From Pseudomonadota bacterium (GTDB lineage Bacteria > Bdellovibrionota > UBA1018), in assembly GCA_027485695.1 (NCBI GenBank), contig JAIXQO010000001.1:62001-126000 (forward strand): a stretch of 64,000 nt of DNA. Reading direction: 5' to 3'. Of the stretch, positions 1 to 9,343 are shown in pieces (the stretch's first letter is position 1; every line of letters begins with the position of its first letter). A program made the translations under genes and the position numbers. The notes under the pieces are model-generated. The model ran no database searches. It saw only the letters and a program-made list of their open reading frames with translations, and was not told where the DNA came from.

Positions 1-2
1 AT

Positions 3-710
3 AATATTCTCCGTCCGTCCCCAGACCTCAACTGGTACACCGGAAAAACGCTCGATCAATGGCTGCATGAGACCCCCGCGCGTTCGTTTCCCGCGGCCAA
101 ATATCCGACACGACTCTCTATTCAAGGTGCCGTAAGCACAATTGGCGATTCTGAAAACTATACGGGAACACTCGCGTCGGGTGTCCTGACGATCGGTGAT
201 GAACTGCATGTCGCCCAAGACGACCGGATCATCCAAGTTCAAGGAATCTGGAAAAGCGGTCAAAAAACCGATCAGGTTCAAGCGGGGGAAGCGATTCAAA
301 TTTCCCTATCAAATGGGGAAAAACTCAGTCGCGGCCAACTTCTAGAGGAGCCTGAGTACCCCACTAAAAAATCCAATCGCTGGCTCGTCGAGTTCTGCGC
401 AATGACAGACGACTCAATGCCGATGGATACGGCATTTTTCGCACGCCACTTTACTTCGGAGACGCCAGCATCGTTCGAATGCATCGATGAGACTCTGGAC
501 CTTCGTACTTTGCAGTGGGCTCCGACCGAGCATGCCACCCTTACGTCCCCTCAAATTGGTCGTGGCGTCCTCAGTTTTGCTTCGCCCATCACGGCCGATG
601 CATTCGGCTCCATTCCAGGAGCCGGTCGGATGATTCTGATACGTGAAAGCGATCATGCGACCGCTGTCGCTGTACTTCTCAAAGAAGCTCTGCCCGATAC
701 GATTAGTTGA
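3..710 (+). CDS. cysN: Sulfate adenylyltransferase subunit 1 (CysN), C-terminal part; 5' end truncated by the window
   Basis: Frame open from base 3 (NILRPSPDLNWYTGKTLDQWLHE...RLSIQGA...GTLASGVLTIGDEL) into ORF 402-710; EF-Tu-like beta-barrel region typical of CysN; adjacent to cysC. Confidence 0.75.
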   Translation, partial: NILRPSPDLNWYTGKTLDQWLHETPARSFPAAKYPTRLSIQGAVSTIGDSENYTGTLASGVLTIGDELHVAQDDRIIQVQGIWKSGQKTDQVQAGEAIQISLSNGEKLSRGQLLEEPEYPTKKSNRWLVEFCAMTDDSMPMDTAFFARHFTSETPASFECIDETLDLRTLQWAPTEHATLTSPQIGRGVLSFASPITADAFGSIPGAGRMILIRESDHATAVAVLLKEALPDTIS

Positions 711-1452
711 CCTTAAGCGCGTGAAGTTGGGGATAGCGAATCTTCAGCGCCGAAACGAGGCGAACGTAGGTCTCGGTTTCACTTTCATCTACGGTATCGA
801 TAACCAGGTCCGGGTGCGCGGGTTCCTCAAAAGGATCGGAGATTCCCGTAAAATTTTGGATCTCTCCGGATCGCGCTTTTTTATAGAGGCCCTTGGTGTC
901 CCGAGATTCGCAAACCGCAAGCGACGTCTTGACGTAAACTTCGGCGTAGTTTGCAAATGTTTCCCGGTTATCACGACGGGTTTCCTCATAAGGCGTGATG
1001 AACGATGCGACGACGAAAGCGCCCTTAGACTCGAGCTTCGCGGCAATAAAACTCATGCTTTTCAAATGACGAAGTCGTTCCTCTTTCGAGAATCCACGAT
1101 CCTGAAAGAAGTTACGAATCACGTCGCCGTCTAGGAACTCGACCGAGTAACCGTTCGCCTGAAGGTCCCCAAAAAGACGACGAGCTAAAGTCGTTTTCCC
1201 CGCCCCGCTGAGTCCCGTAAACCAGATCACCGCTGGAGTGATATCTCGCTTGCCCCAGCCGACACGGTTCCAGATACGTTCGTGGAAGTAAAACAGCGCG
1301 ATCTTAGATCCCGCGTCGAGCAGGCCAGCGCTCAGGCTCATTTTCAATTCATGGGTGATGACGTAGACCACCGCCATAGTCGCCAGTGTCCCGAGAACTC
1401 GGTAAGAGACTGCCTTAGTGAGTGATCGAAAAGGATGATCTTCAAAGCGCAT
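703..1452 (-). CDS. cysC: Adenylylsulfate (APS) kinase with N-terminal DUF2061-like membrane domain
   Basis: APS kinase motifs VIWFTGLSGAGKTTLA, FLDGDVIRNFF, FTGISDPFEEP; N-terminal approx 70 aa HPFRSLTKAVSYRVLGTLATMAVVYVIT...AGLLDAGSKIALFYFHERIWNRVGWG resembles DUF2061. Confidence 0.9.
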   Translation of the reverse strand: MRFEDHPFRSLTKAVSYRVLGTLATMAVVYVITHELKMSLSAGLLDAGSKIALFYFHERIWNRVGWGKRDITPAVIWFTGLSGAGKTTLARRLFGDLQANGYSVEFLDGDVIRNFFQDRGFSKEERLRHLKSMSFIAAKLESKGAFVVASFITPYEETRRDNRETFANYAEVYVKTSLAVCESRDTKGLYKKARSGEIQNFTGISDPFEEPAHPDLVIDTVDESETETYVRLVSALKIRYPQLHALKVN

Positions 1453-1552
1453 ATACGGTACCGCCGCATATCATAAGGCAAATAAGCCAAAAGACCAGCC
1501 GGGAAATCCGTAACCGCTTGATTCCAAGCTGCCACTAAGAGAAAAATATCTA

Positions 1553-2611
1553 ATGGCTATGGACTTGATCGCTCGACGTCAGGAAGCACTCCGCTTGGGA
1601 TTCGATGGATCAAAGATCCGTGAGAAATTCCCAGGTCAAATCATTCGTTTCGTTATCTTAATGGTATTGTCCTTACTCGGGACCCGGTTCATCCTCGTTT
1701 CCGATTCCGTATTTCTATCTGTACTCATGAGCCTAGGTTTGGGTCTCGTGTACGCGTCTCTTGGGATGTTCACGCACGACTTCCTGCATGGGACGATTTG
1801 GGAGCCCAGAAGCGTCCTTGGTAAAGCGATTTCAAAAGCCATGTCTTTCTTCGGCATGTTTATTCTCGGGCTTTCGCCGGAGCTTTGGAAAGTTTGGCAC
1901 AATCGCGTGCATCACTACCGCACCAACGAACCAGGTGCCGATCCCGATTCTTTTGGACTCTGGTCCGAGTTTCAAAAATTACCGATGAACGAACTGATCC
2001 TCAAACGTGCCCCGGGAAATCCACATTGGCTTGCCTGGATTTACCTGCCGCTCAACTTCTCGAACCAAGCCATGACCGTGACTTGGTACTTTCTTTTTTC
2101 GAGTAAGGATCCCGCGTTCAAGAAAGCGAACCGATCTTGGATCTTGGGAGAGACTTTTCTCATCTACGCTATTTGGATCGCGACGTTCTTGTACTTCGGT
2201 TTTGCAGTAGGATTTTTGGTTTTGATGCTGCCTTCGATGATTGCCAACCTGATCTTAAGCGCCTACATCCTCACTCAGCATACGATTTGTCCGCTGACGG
2301 ATTCAAACGATCCATTGGAAAATACACTTGGGGTATCCACTCACCCGGTGATCGAAGCGATTCATTTTAATTTCAGCCATCATGTCGAACACCATTATTT
2401 TCCGGAGATGAACGCCCATCACTATCCGGAACTCCGTGCATTGCTCATGAAAAACTTCCCGAACGATTACCGAATTCTTCCGCTTTGGAAAGCGGTCCAT
2501 CTCTTGCTCACCACCCCTCGCGTTTATTTGGATCACCACACGCTCTATGATCCGAAAACGGGTCTTAAGAAAAACGTCGTTCAAACCGGAAGAACTCAGC
2601 CCCAATCATGA
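1553..2611 (+). CDS. Fatty acid desaturase family protein
   Basis: Membrane protein with histidine boxes HDFLHG, HNRVHHYR, HHVEHHYFPE. Confidence 0.88.
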   Translation: MAMDLIARRQEALRLGFDGSKIREKFPGQIIRFVILMVLSLLGTRFILVSDSVFLSVLMSLGLGLVYASLGMFTHDFLHGTIWEPRSVLGKAISKAMSFFGMFILGLSPELWKVWHNRVHHYRTNEPGADPDSFGLWSEFQKLPMNELILKRAPGNPHWLAWIYLPLNFSNQAMTVTWYFLFSSKDPAFKKANRSWILGETFLIYAIWIATFLYFGFAVGFLVLMLPSMIANLILSAYILTQHTICPLTDSNDPLENTLGVSTHPVIEAIHFNFSHHVEHHYFPEMNAHHYPELRALLMKNFPNDYRILPLWKAVHLLLTTPRVYLDHHTLYDPKTGLKKNVVQTGRTQPQS

Positions 2612-4872
2612 ATCTTTTCAGAAAATTTAATCTCGCGATTTACCGCTTCTACTCAAAAACCATTCGGAGGACGGATCGCAACCCTAGACTCTACCTATCA
2701 GTTTTCATCGGTTTAACCCTGCTTTTCGCGCTCTTCATGCCCAAGATGAGATTCCTACTATCTACGGATGATCTCATCGGAGACGGCATTCCGAGCGCCG
2801 ATACACTCAAAGTTCTCAAAGAAGAGTTTCCCGAGGGCCCGTCTACTCTTCTCACGCTCACCCCGCCGGCCGAATCGCCCGCCTTCGGTGCTCGAGAGTT
2901 CTGCCTGATCCAAAGATGGCTTGCAGACCAAAAAATGATGAACTCGGATCTCATCGATACGAGATCACCGCTCGATATCCGCCATCCGACGCCGCCCTCG
3001 ATGGTAGGGAAACTCTACTACCCTCGACTCATCGACCTCGAATGTTTTGACCCCTCCGCTAACCCTGATCCAATCACCGAAGAGCAGAAGGCACGAACGG
3101 GATGGGATGCCGTGCGAGCTTCTCCTTGGGGCTTCTTGATGACGGACCGTGAAGGGCGCGACTTCACCGTACAATTCACGTTTCAAGAATCTCCCGGATT
3201 CAAATTTGGAAATTTTGACCCATCGGCCGTTGATCGTCTGCGCTCGAGTTTCGAGCACACGCTTCTTCCAAAACTTCAGGCGCTTCACTCTGAAAAACCT
3301 ATTACAGTTACCTGGCTCGGAACTGCCGATCACCAGTTCTTCACTCAAAAAGGGCTGAAAGCAGCAAGCGTGCTTAATTTTGCGATGCTGCTATTCCTAC
3401 TCATTGCGCTTCGATTCACTTACGGCACTTGGAAAGCAGGCTTGCTCTATAATTTTACGCTCATCATTAGCGGCATTTGGATCTATGGCGCCAAGGGTAT
3501 GATGGGATCACCGTTTGACGTGCTATCGAATTCGATTTTCCTCATGATCGGTATCAGTACGCTCGAGGATTTCATCTTCGTCACCGGAGAGCAGCTCCGG
3601 CTCGGTGAGCGGGCGAACTGGCGGAGATCCATCAAGAAGCTCATCATTCCATCCTTCTACACCTCCCTCACCACGGTGATCGGATTTGCGTCGCTTTGCA
3701 TTACGGATCTCGGCATCATTCGCCGCCTCGGATTTTGGTCTGCCTGGGGCGCGGCATTGGAATGGATTCTGATCTTTATTGTGATTCCCGCTTTTCTCCC
3801 GCTCTTCTGGAAAGGCAAGACCTGGGTCGATCCGTCTCGCGCGAAATTCGCCCAGTATGCTTCGACCCTATCGCTTCGAAAATTTCCGAAGATGCTCAGT
3901 TGGATAAGCATGCTCGTCTATCCGGTGGGAATCTGGGCATCATTCAACTTGAACGTAAACGATTCCTCTCACCTGCTATTCCCGAAGGAGCACCCGTTTA
4001 GGGAATCCGTTCGACACTTCGAGAAGACTCGAGGATGGTTCGGATCTGTGCATTTGCTGTTTGATCCAAGCGTAGATACGGAGACTCAGGAGCGAATCTT
4101 CAAGGCCTACATGCGGGAGCCTCTCGTCAAAGAGCAAGTCATCGCCTACGAGTCAGCTAGTGAGGAACTCTCAGCATTTTCCGAAGGCCATACTCCCGAT
4201 TTCAAACGCTTAATCGAATCTGATTTCAAGACCTCTGAGGCCTACCGACGAATGGTCGCGAAATCTGGATTCTCACGCATCATCCTCTATCCGAAAACCA
4301 TTGATGTCGACACGCTCATGGGAATGCAGGACCTGCTCGCCAATTACTGCAAACACGGGGAGTGTCAGCTGACCGGAAGCCTCATGGCTTACGCAGAGTT
4401 CTCAAGGACTATTCCTAACGTTCTCTTGGAGAGCATGATCTCAAGCTTGCTGCTCGTGATCGCGATCATCGCTTGGATCGCTTACTCGATGAGACAGCTT
4501 AGATCCGTACCGGCGCTCGTCCTCTCCTCATTCTGGGGACCGGCCGTGATGTTCGCACTCATCGGAGTGTTCCAACTCAAGGTGAACTTCTTGACGTGTA
4601 TCTTCGCAAGCGTATTAGTTGGACTCACCGGCGATAACGGGATTCAGTATTTAATGGGTTCCGGTAAGAAGGGATTAGACCGAGGGGTCGAAGAGCGTGG
4701 CGGGTCATCGGTGGTCACGGTCGTACTGATGTCATCAGCAGCGGTGATTTTCTTTGGATCGTATTTCGATCCCCCCAAAACGTTCGGAGCCCTCCTTGCG
4801 GGAGGGCTCCTAGCCGCACTTGTCGGCGATCTTTGGATTTTGAACGGCCTTCGAGGCGAAGACCGTTCCTAA
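2608..4872 (+). CDS. MMPL/RND-family (Patched-like) membrane transporter
   Basis: 754 aa, two sets of clustered TM segments with large extracytoplasmic loops; starts inside the desaturase stop (ATGA overlap). Confidence 0.8.
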   Translation: MNLFRKFNLAIYRFYSKTIRRTDRNPRLYLSVFIGLTLLFALFMPKMRFLLSTDDLIGDGIPSADTLKVLKEEFPEGPSTLLTLTPPAESPAFGAREFCLIQRWLADQKMMNSDLIDTRSPLDIRHPTPPSMVGKLYYPRLIDLECFDPSANPDPITEEQKARTGWDAVRASPWGFLMTDREGRDFTVQFTFQESPGFKFGNFDPSAVDRLRSSFEHTLLPKLQALHSEKPITVTWLGTADHQFFTQKGLKAASVLNFAMLLFLLIALRFTYGTWKAGLLYNFTLIISGIWIYGAKGMMGSPFDVLSNSIFLMIGISTLEDFIFVTGEQLRLGERANWRRSIKKLIIPSFYTSLTTVIGFASLCITDLGIIRRLGFWSAWGAALEWILIFIVIPAFLPLFWKGKTWVDPSRAKFAQYASTLSLRKFPKMLSWISMLVYPVGIWASFNLNVNDSSHLLFPKEHPFRESVRHFEKTRGWFGSVHLLFDPSVDTETQERIFKAYMREPLVKEQVIAYESASEELSAFSEGHTPDFKRLIESDFKTSEAYRRMVAKSGFSRIILYPKTIDVDTLMGMQDLLANYCKHGECQLTGSLMAYAEFSRTIPNVLLESMISSLLLVIAIIAWIAYSMRQLRSVPALVLSSFWGPAVMFALIGVFQLKVNFLTCIFASVLVGLTGDNGIQYLMGSGKKGLDRGVEERGGSSVVTVVLMSSAAVIFFGSYFDPPKTFGALLAGGLLAALVGDLWILNGLRGEDRS

Positions 4873-4881
4873 TCGATTAAC

Positions 4882-6573
4882 TTAGCGAACAAACGGCATC
4901 AGCAAGTTTGCGGCAACTCGGCCACCGCGAGACTCGGTGAGGATGTCCATTTTATGAGAGATATCGGCGCCATTCGTTCCCGGAAAAATCTGAGAATAAG
5001 CGGTAGGATTCCACGCAGTCGCGCGACCCAAGAAGTAATTGCGATAGGAGCAATTACGGCAAAAGGACTTGTCTGAAAGCTCCTTAGGTCCTTGCTCGAA
5101 CTTCGTTGGCATCATATCGACCAGGTTTTTTGGAGGATTCAAGAAATACGCCTTCAGATTCACCTGAACGACTTCGCCCGAAAGTGCACTCTTGACTCCA
5201 CGCTGACCTTTGTCGTTTGCGTTGTTCTTGTAGTCTCCGGCCTCGGTCAACGCGACCAGACTGTCGACCGCAACATCATTGAGCTCGTCCCGCTGCACGA
5301 AAACAGCCGGGTCTAGCAACCAATCGCTGTTCTCATACTTTTCGTCACGTTTCTCGAGAGCTTCGTTCGCAATTTTCAGGAACTGGGCACTTTGATAGAG
5401 GTTGTTATAGGCCAATCTCATCAGCTGTTCACCGCTGAAATAAGGCTTGCCGTTTGTGAACTTACCCCATTTTCCGGCTGCGACGATTTTTCCGAAATTC
5501 GCGTATTCACTTTTCTTAGTGACCGATCTCATGATTGCGACTCGACCTTGGCGGGTCAGGTCGCCAATCTCTGGCTTACCGGCAAAAAGGTCCATGAGCG
5601 GAGCATTCGCGATCGCCATCCCTTGTTGATAGCTGATCTGATCGCGCAGGTAGAGGTACCCACGGAAATCATAGGCAACGAACGTTTGGATACCGGCCAA
5701 GCGTCGGTGCAATCGAGCGAGTACAGAAGCGAGTTCGGCTCCGCCGATCAAACGGTATTGTTTTTCATTCTTGTCCGGGAACGAAGCTTCACCGAAACGG
5801 AGGCGGCTATCGTACACGATCGGTTGCTTAGCAACCAGGTCCATCAGGCTCTTGATCGACGAGATCGATTTCTGGAGCTCGGGGCTGATCTCTTTGACGA
5901 AAAACGTCTGAATGTCGTTCTCGTTATTGAAACGCGTGAGCTTCCCTTTTTGAGGTTCCGTCAAATATCGGAAGAGCGCTTCGTGGTGCGTACCTGGAGA
6001 GTGAATCATCACTTGCTCAGCCATCGACCGAAGAACACCGACGAGAATTTCCTGCGATGCGCGAATCTTCTCGACCGCAGGAACCATGCGCCATGCGATT
6101 CCGCCCATTTGGCGGGTCGGTGCTACGCGAGCGTAGAAATAACGGAAGTCCGCGTTCGCAACGTCATTGAAGGCCGCTTTATTGTCGGCGAATGCCTTAT
6201 AATCGGTTTCAAGATTCTCAAAAAGCTCAGCCATGTCTTCGCCAGTTTTTGCAGCAAGCAAACGCTCACGAAACTTCACCATATAAGGCGAGATTTTGGC
6301 TGGATCTGCCTGAACGGATTTCTTCTTATTCGTAGAAAGAAAACGTCCGTTCTCTTTTTCAACGCTGCTTTGGAGCGCTTTGAACTGGTCTTTGGTCCAG
6401 CTGGATTCTTCGGCGTTCGAGAAGACGTCCTGAAGTTCCAAATTTTTATTATCGAAACCAATGATTGCAGATTCTTGGGCAGGCGCGGACGCTGGTTGCT
6501 TGTCTTCGGAATACGAAGAGGCGACCAACCCGAGGCCGGCCACGACGGCACAAGCGAGTTTGGTAAATTTCAT
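4882..6573 (-). CDS. Hypothetical secreted protein (approx 563 aa)
   Basis: Long ORF (track 4882-6597); preferred internal Met gives signal peptide MKFTKLACAVVAGLGLVASSYS; contains CRNCSYR near C-terminus; no family recognised. Confidence 0.7.
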   Translation of the reverse strand: MKFTKLACAVVAGLGLVASSYSEDKQPASAPAQESAIIGFDNKNLELQDVFSNAEESSWTKDQFKALQSSVEKENGRFLSTNKKKSVQADPAKISPYMVKFRERLLAAKTGEDMAELFENLETDYKAFADNKAAFNDVANADFRYFYARVAPTRQMGGIAWRMVPAVEKIRASQEILVGVLRSMAEQVMIHSPGTHHEALFRYLTEPQKGKLTRFNNENDIQTFFVKEISPELQKSISSIKSLMDLVAKQPIVYDSRLRFGEASFPDKNEKQYRLIGGAELASVLARLHRRLAGIQTFVAYDFRGYLYLRDQISYQQGMAIANAPLMDLFAGKPEIGDLTRQGRVAIMRSVTKKSEYANFGKIVAAGKWGKFTNGKPYFSGEQLMRLAYNNLYQSAQFLKIANEALEKRDEKYENSDWLLDPAVFVQRDELNDVAVDSLVALTEAGDYKNNANDKGQRGVKSALSGEVVQVNLKAYFLNPPKNLVDMMPTKFEQGPKELSDKSFCRNCSYRNYFLGRATAWNPTAYSQIFPGTNGADISHKMDILTESRGGRVAANLLMPFVR

Positions 6574-6677
6574 GAGAAATGATCTCCTTAGGACCAAGTT
6601 TTAGGCTCACTCAAGAATATAGGAGAAAACCATAGGTCCTCAATCGTGAATTTCATCAGTTTAACGATAATTGCTGA

Positions 6678-8414
6678 TTATTGGTTCACGACCGGGATCG
6701 AATTGGCGAGATCCAGAGCCGTCATGGACTCGTACTGATCTTGGACGCTGCGATCCATGCACTGCATGCCAATTTCGAAACGCTTATTGAACGATTTATC
6801 GTCAAAATTCACGCTGCCGATGAGCGTCGCGACCCGGTCAAAATTCCAATGCTTGAGGTGATAGAAGTTGAAATAGGTCCAAGCTCGGATCCCCGGCGTT
6901 TTGATGAAATCAAACATGCGAAGGTAGCTTTTCTTAGCGTCCGCCTCGGCGACTGCTTCGTCTAGGTAACGGAAAACGTCTTCTTGAAAGCCTTTGTCCT
7001 CATCACGAGCTTTTTGGATCCTACGTTTCAAATCCATATTGAGCTCACCGTTACCACCGTCCACGCCGTTCCCGATCATGTCGACGCGAACCCCATCAAC
7101 GAATGCTTTGCGTTTGAGCTCACGAATGATGTTGTCCGATGGGGACTCCGGGTCAAATTGATCCACGTTGTAGAGAAACTTGGTCGTCGAGAATCGAATC
7201 TGATTTTTCGATAAGCGAGCCGAAGCTTTGATCAAATCTGCGTAGGCGGTCTTTTTACCTTTTGGATGTTGCGCGAATACGCGGCAAATACCGGTATTCG
7301 GGAGAACGGAGGGTTGCGCGCCAAACCACTCGTTATATTTTTTTTGGCCACGTTTCCCCGCTTGAACCTCTTGCGAATATCGCGATTTGATGGTCGGGAG
7401 ATAACTGGTCATCGACGGCGCATCTTCGCTACGGATTTCACCCCAGAGACTCACATATTCGCGAAGAATATCTGTAACCGCTGGGCCCTCGACGTGCACG
7501 TCGGTGTCGCGGCTCAGGAAATTGAATCCATCTGCCTGAACAAAATCACGCATCATACTCTGGGTTCCAATAATCGCCTGCTCTCCGTCGACCACCCAGA
7601 TTGTTCCGTGAACGATATCTTTTGCGAATTTCACACCCGCAAGCTTGAGTCGTTTTTCGCATTTCTTGGCAAGTAGTCCGAAATACTTGTCGACAGCGAT
7701 TCGAACATCTACGCCCTGGCGCGCCTTATTTTCCAGCGCCACGATCATATTCTCTGTTGAAACGTCGCAATCGACCATGATCGCCGCGATCAAGATGCTA
7801 CGGGTGGCGTTCTTGACCATCTCGAGCGCCTTGACGCTTGCATTGCTGTTGTGGAGAAACGTCACCCGGTTTCCAATCGTCAATTCGGATTGGGAAACGC
7901 TATCCAGGCTTTTTTGGACCGACGCACTCAAAAACGGAGAATAGATTTTTCCCGTTTGTTTCTTGAAGTCTCTTGTTACGAGTTCGAGCGGACCCTGGAG
8001 TTTTCTGACTGGTGGGTGAAAGAGCGATCCCCACCCATAGAGGTACGGATACGGACGAGAGTAGTCTTGGCTTGCACTTTGAAATTTCTGTTTTCCGTAA
8101 TACTCGATCTTAGCTTCGAGTAGGTCTTGTGCACCCGTTCTCGTGATATATCTTGGGTAGTTGAATCCGAAGGCCGCTTGATGAACGCCGGTGTCGTCGT
8201 TCCCTACGAGCCGATAGATCGGACGCTGTGAAGTACGCTCGTCTAGATGAAAAACAGGGGTTATTCCGTTTCTAGTGACCAACGCATCTCCCAATTCCCT
8301 CTCGAATACAGAAGAAATCTGGGAATAAGACATCTCTTTTGGAGTTCCCTCCGCAAGCGCGAAAGGAGCCAAAAACGACAAGGCAAGCGTGGTGGCGGCC
8401 GAACGAACAATCAT
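6678..8414 (-). CDS. Secreted phospholipase D-like protein with one intact and one degenerate HKD motif
   Basis: Signal peptide MIVRSAATTLALSFLAPFALA; second motif HLKHWNFD...LIGSVNFDDKSFNKRFE canonical; first motif HGTIWVVD...IIGTQSM lacks the Lys. Confidence 0.8.
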   Translation of the reverse strand: MIVRSAATTLALSFLAPFALAEGTPKEMSYSQISSVFERELGDALVTRNGITPVFHLDERTSQRPIYRLVGNDDTGVHQAAFGFNYPRYITRTGAQDLLEAKIEYYGKQKFQSASQDYSRPYPYLYGWGSLFHPPVRKLQGPLELVTRDFKKQTGKIYSPFLSASVQKSLDSVSQSELTIGNRVTFLHNSNASVKALEMVKNATRSILIAAIMVDCDVSTENMIVALENKARQGVDVRIAVDKYFGLLAKKCEKRLKLAGVKFAKDIVHGTIWVVDGEQAIIGTQSMMRDFVQADGFNFLSRDTDVHVEGPAVTDILREYVSLWGEIRSEDAPSMTSYLPTIKSRYSQEVQAGKRGQKKYNEWFGAQPSVLPNTGICRVFAQHPKGKKTAYADLIKASARLSKNQIRFSTTKFLYNVDQFDPESPSDNIIRELKRKAFVDGVRVDMIGNGVDGGNGELNMDLKRRIQKARDEDKGFQEDVFRYLDEAVAEADAKKSYLRMFDFIKTPGIRAWTYFNFYHLKHWNFDRVATLIGSVNFDDKSFNKRFEIGMQCMDRSVQDQYESMTALDLANSIPVVNQ

Positions 8415-8571
8415 AGGATTACCTCAACTGTCCCACCGATATACGTGAACACAGTCTCAGGGGCAATTATTTAATACATAGTTTTTATATATCTTACGGC
8501 ACTTTTAATTGACTCGAGCGGCCATTACACCCTAAACTGTCCCTCGTTTCAAATCGATAGAGGTTGTATAT

Positions 8572-9330
8572 ATGCGAATTTTAAGCGTAATTGGACTTGT
8601 ATTCGGACTCACTGGCTCGGCGTACGCGCACTCCACAGGATCGACCTTTGCTTATGACCTCTCGATGAAGGGCAGTACTTACAACCTCAAAATGGCGATG
8701 ATTTTCGACGCTAAAATCGTGGATTTTCGGACGGTTACCGAAGCACTGAACGACGCCAATCTCATGAACTTGGTGAGTAAAACGATCGTCGAAGGTTGGA
8801 TCGACGAAGTTCAAGGCACCTCTCACGATGCTCGGTTCCAGTGGAACCTCCGCCTCAATAATTTCGGCCTCAAGTCACACCTCATTACGAAGTGCCATGC
8901 CATTTATAACCAGGACATGACCGACTGGCGCCGTCGATGTGATCTGGATACCAAAAACGCAGATGGTAACAAGTCGATGGTATGGAAGTTCGACATCATT
9001 CATTGCCGCGACGGAAAAGATACGATTCGCTGCGATTTCGACATCCAGGGCCAACCAAAGGATATGAAACTCGCAGGTTTTAGGATCGTTCGAGGTGCTA
9101 AGATCGCATTCGAAGGCAAACGCCAAGCGATCGAAAACTTCTCCAAGATTTTTTTCTACCTAGTCGAGATGAGCACATCGGTGGTTGAGTCGATCCGCAA
9201 TTATGAAGCATCCAACTTGGCTAAGCGCCTGAATGCCGATATCGACGACGGGCTTAAGAAATACAAAGAAGGCGACTGGAGCGAATCCCTGAAATTCAGA
9301 GCGGCAGTCAAGTACGGTCCGAAGTTCTAA
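8572..9330 (+). CDS. Hypothetical secreted protein
   Basis: Signal peptide MRILSVIGLVFGLTGSAYAHS; 252 aa; no family recognised. Confidence 0.65.
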   Translation: MRILSVIGLVFGLTGSAYAHSTGSTFAYDLSMKGSTYNLKMAMIFDAKIVDFRTVTEALNDANLMNLVSKTIVEGWIDEVQGTSHDARFQWNLRLNNFGLKSHLITKCHAIYNQDMTDWRRRCDLDTKNADGNKSMVWKFDIIHCRDGKDTIRCDFDIQGQPKDMKLAGFRIVRGAKIAFEGKRQAIENFSKIFFYLVEMSTSVVESIRNYEASNLAKRLNADIDDGLKKYKEGDWSESLKFRAAVKYGPKF

Positions 9331-9343
9331 CCTGTATCCTCGT

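Noticed and set aside
643-1134. 163-aa plus-strand ORF
   Set aside because: Antisense to cysC and overlapping the end of cysN.
5392-6582. 396-aa plus-strand ORF
   Set aside because: Antisense to the secreted 563-aa protein; composition (many R/H/E/F) is typical of a shadow ORF and no family is recognisable.
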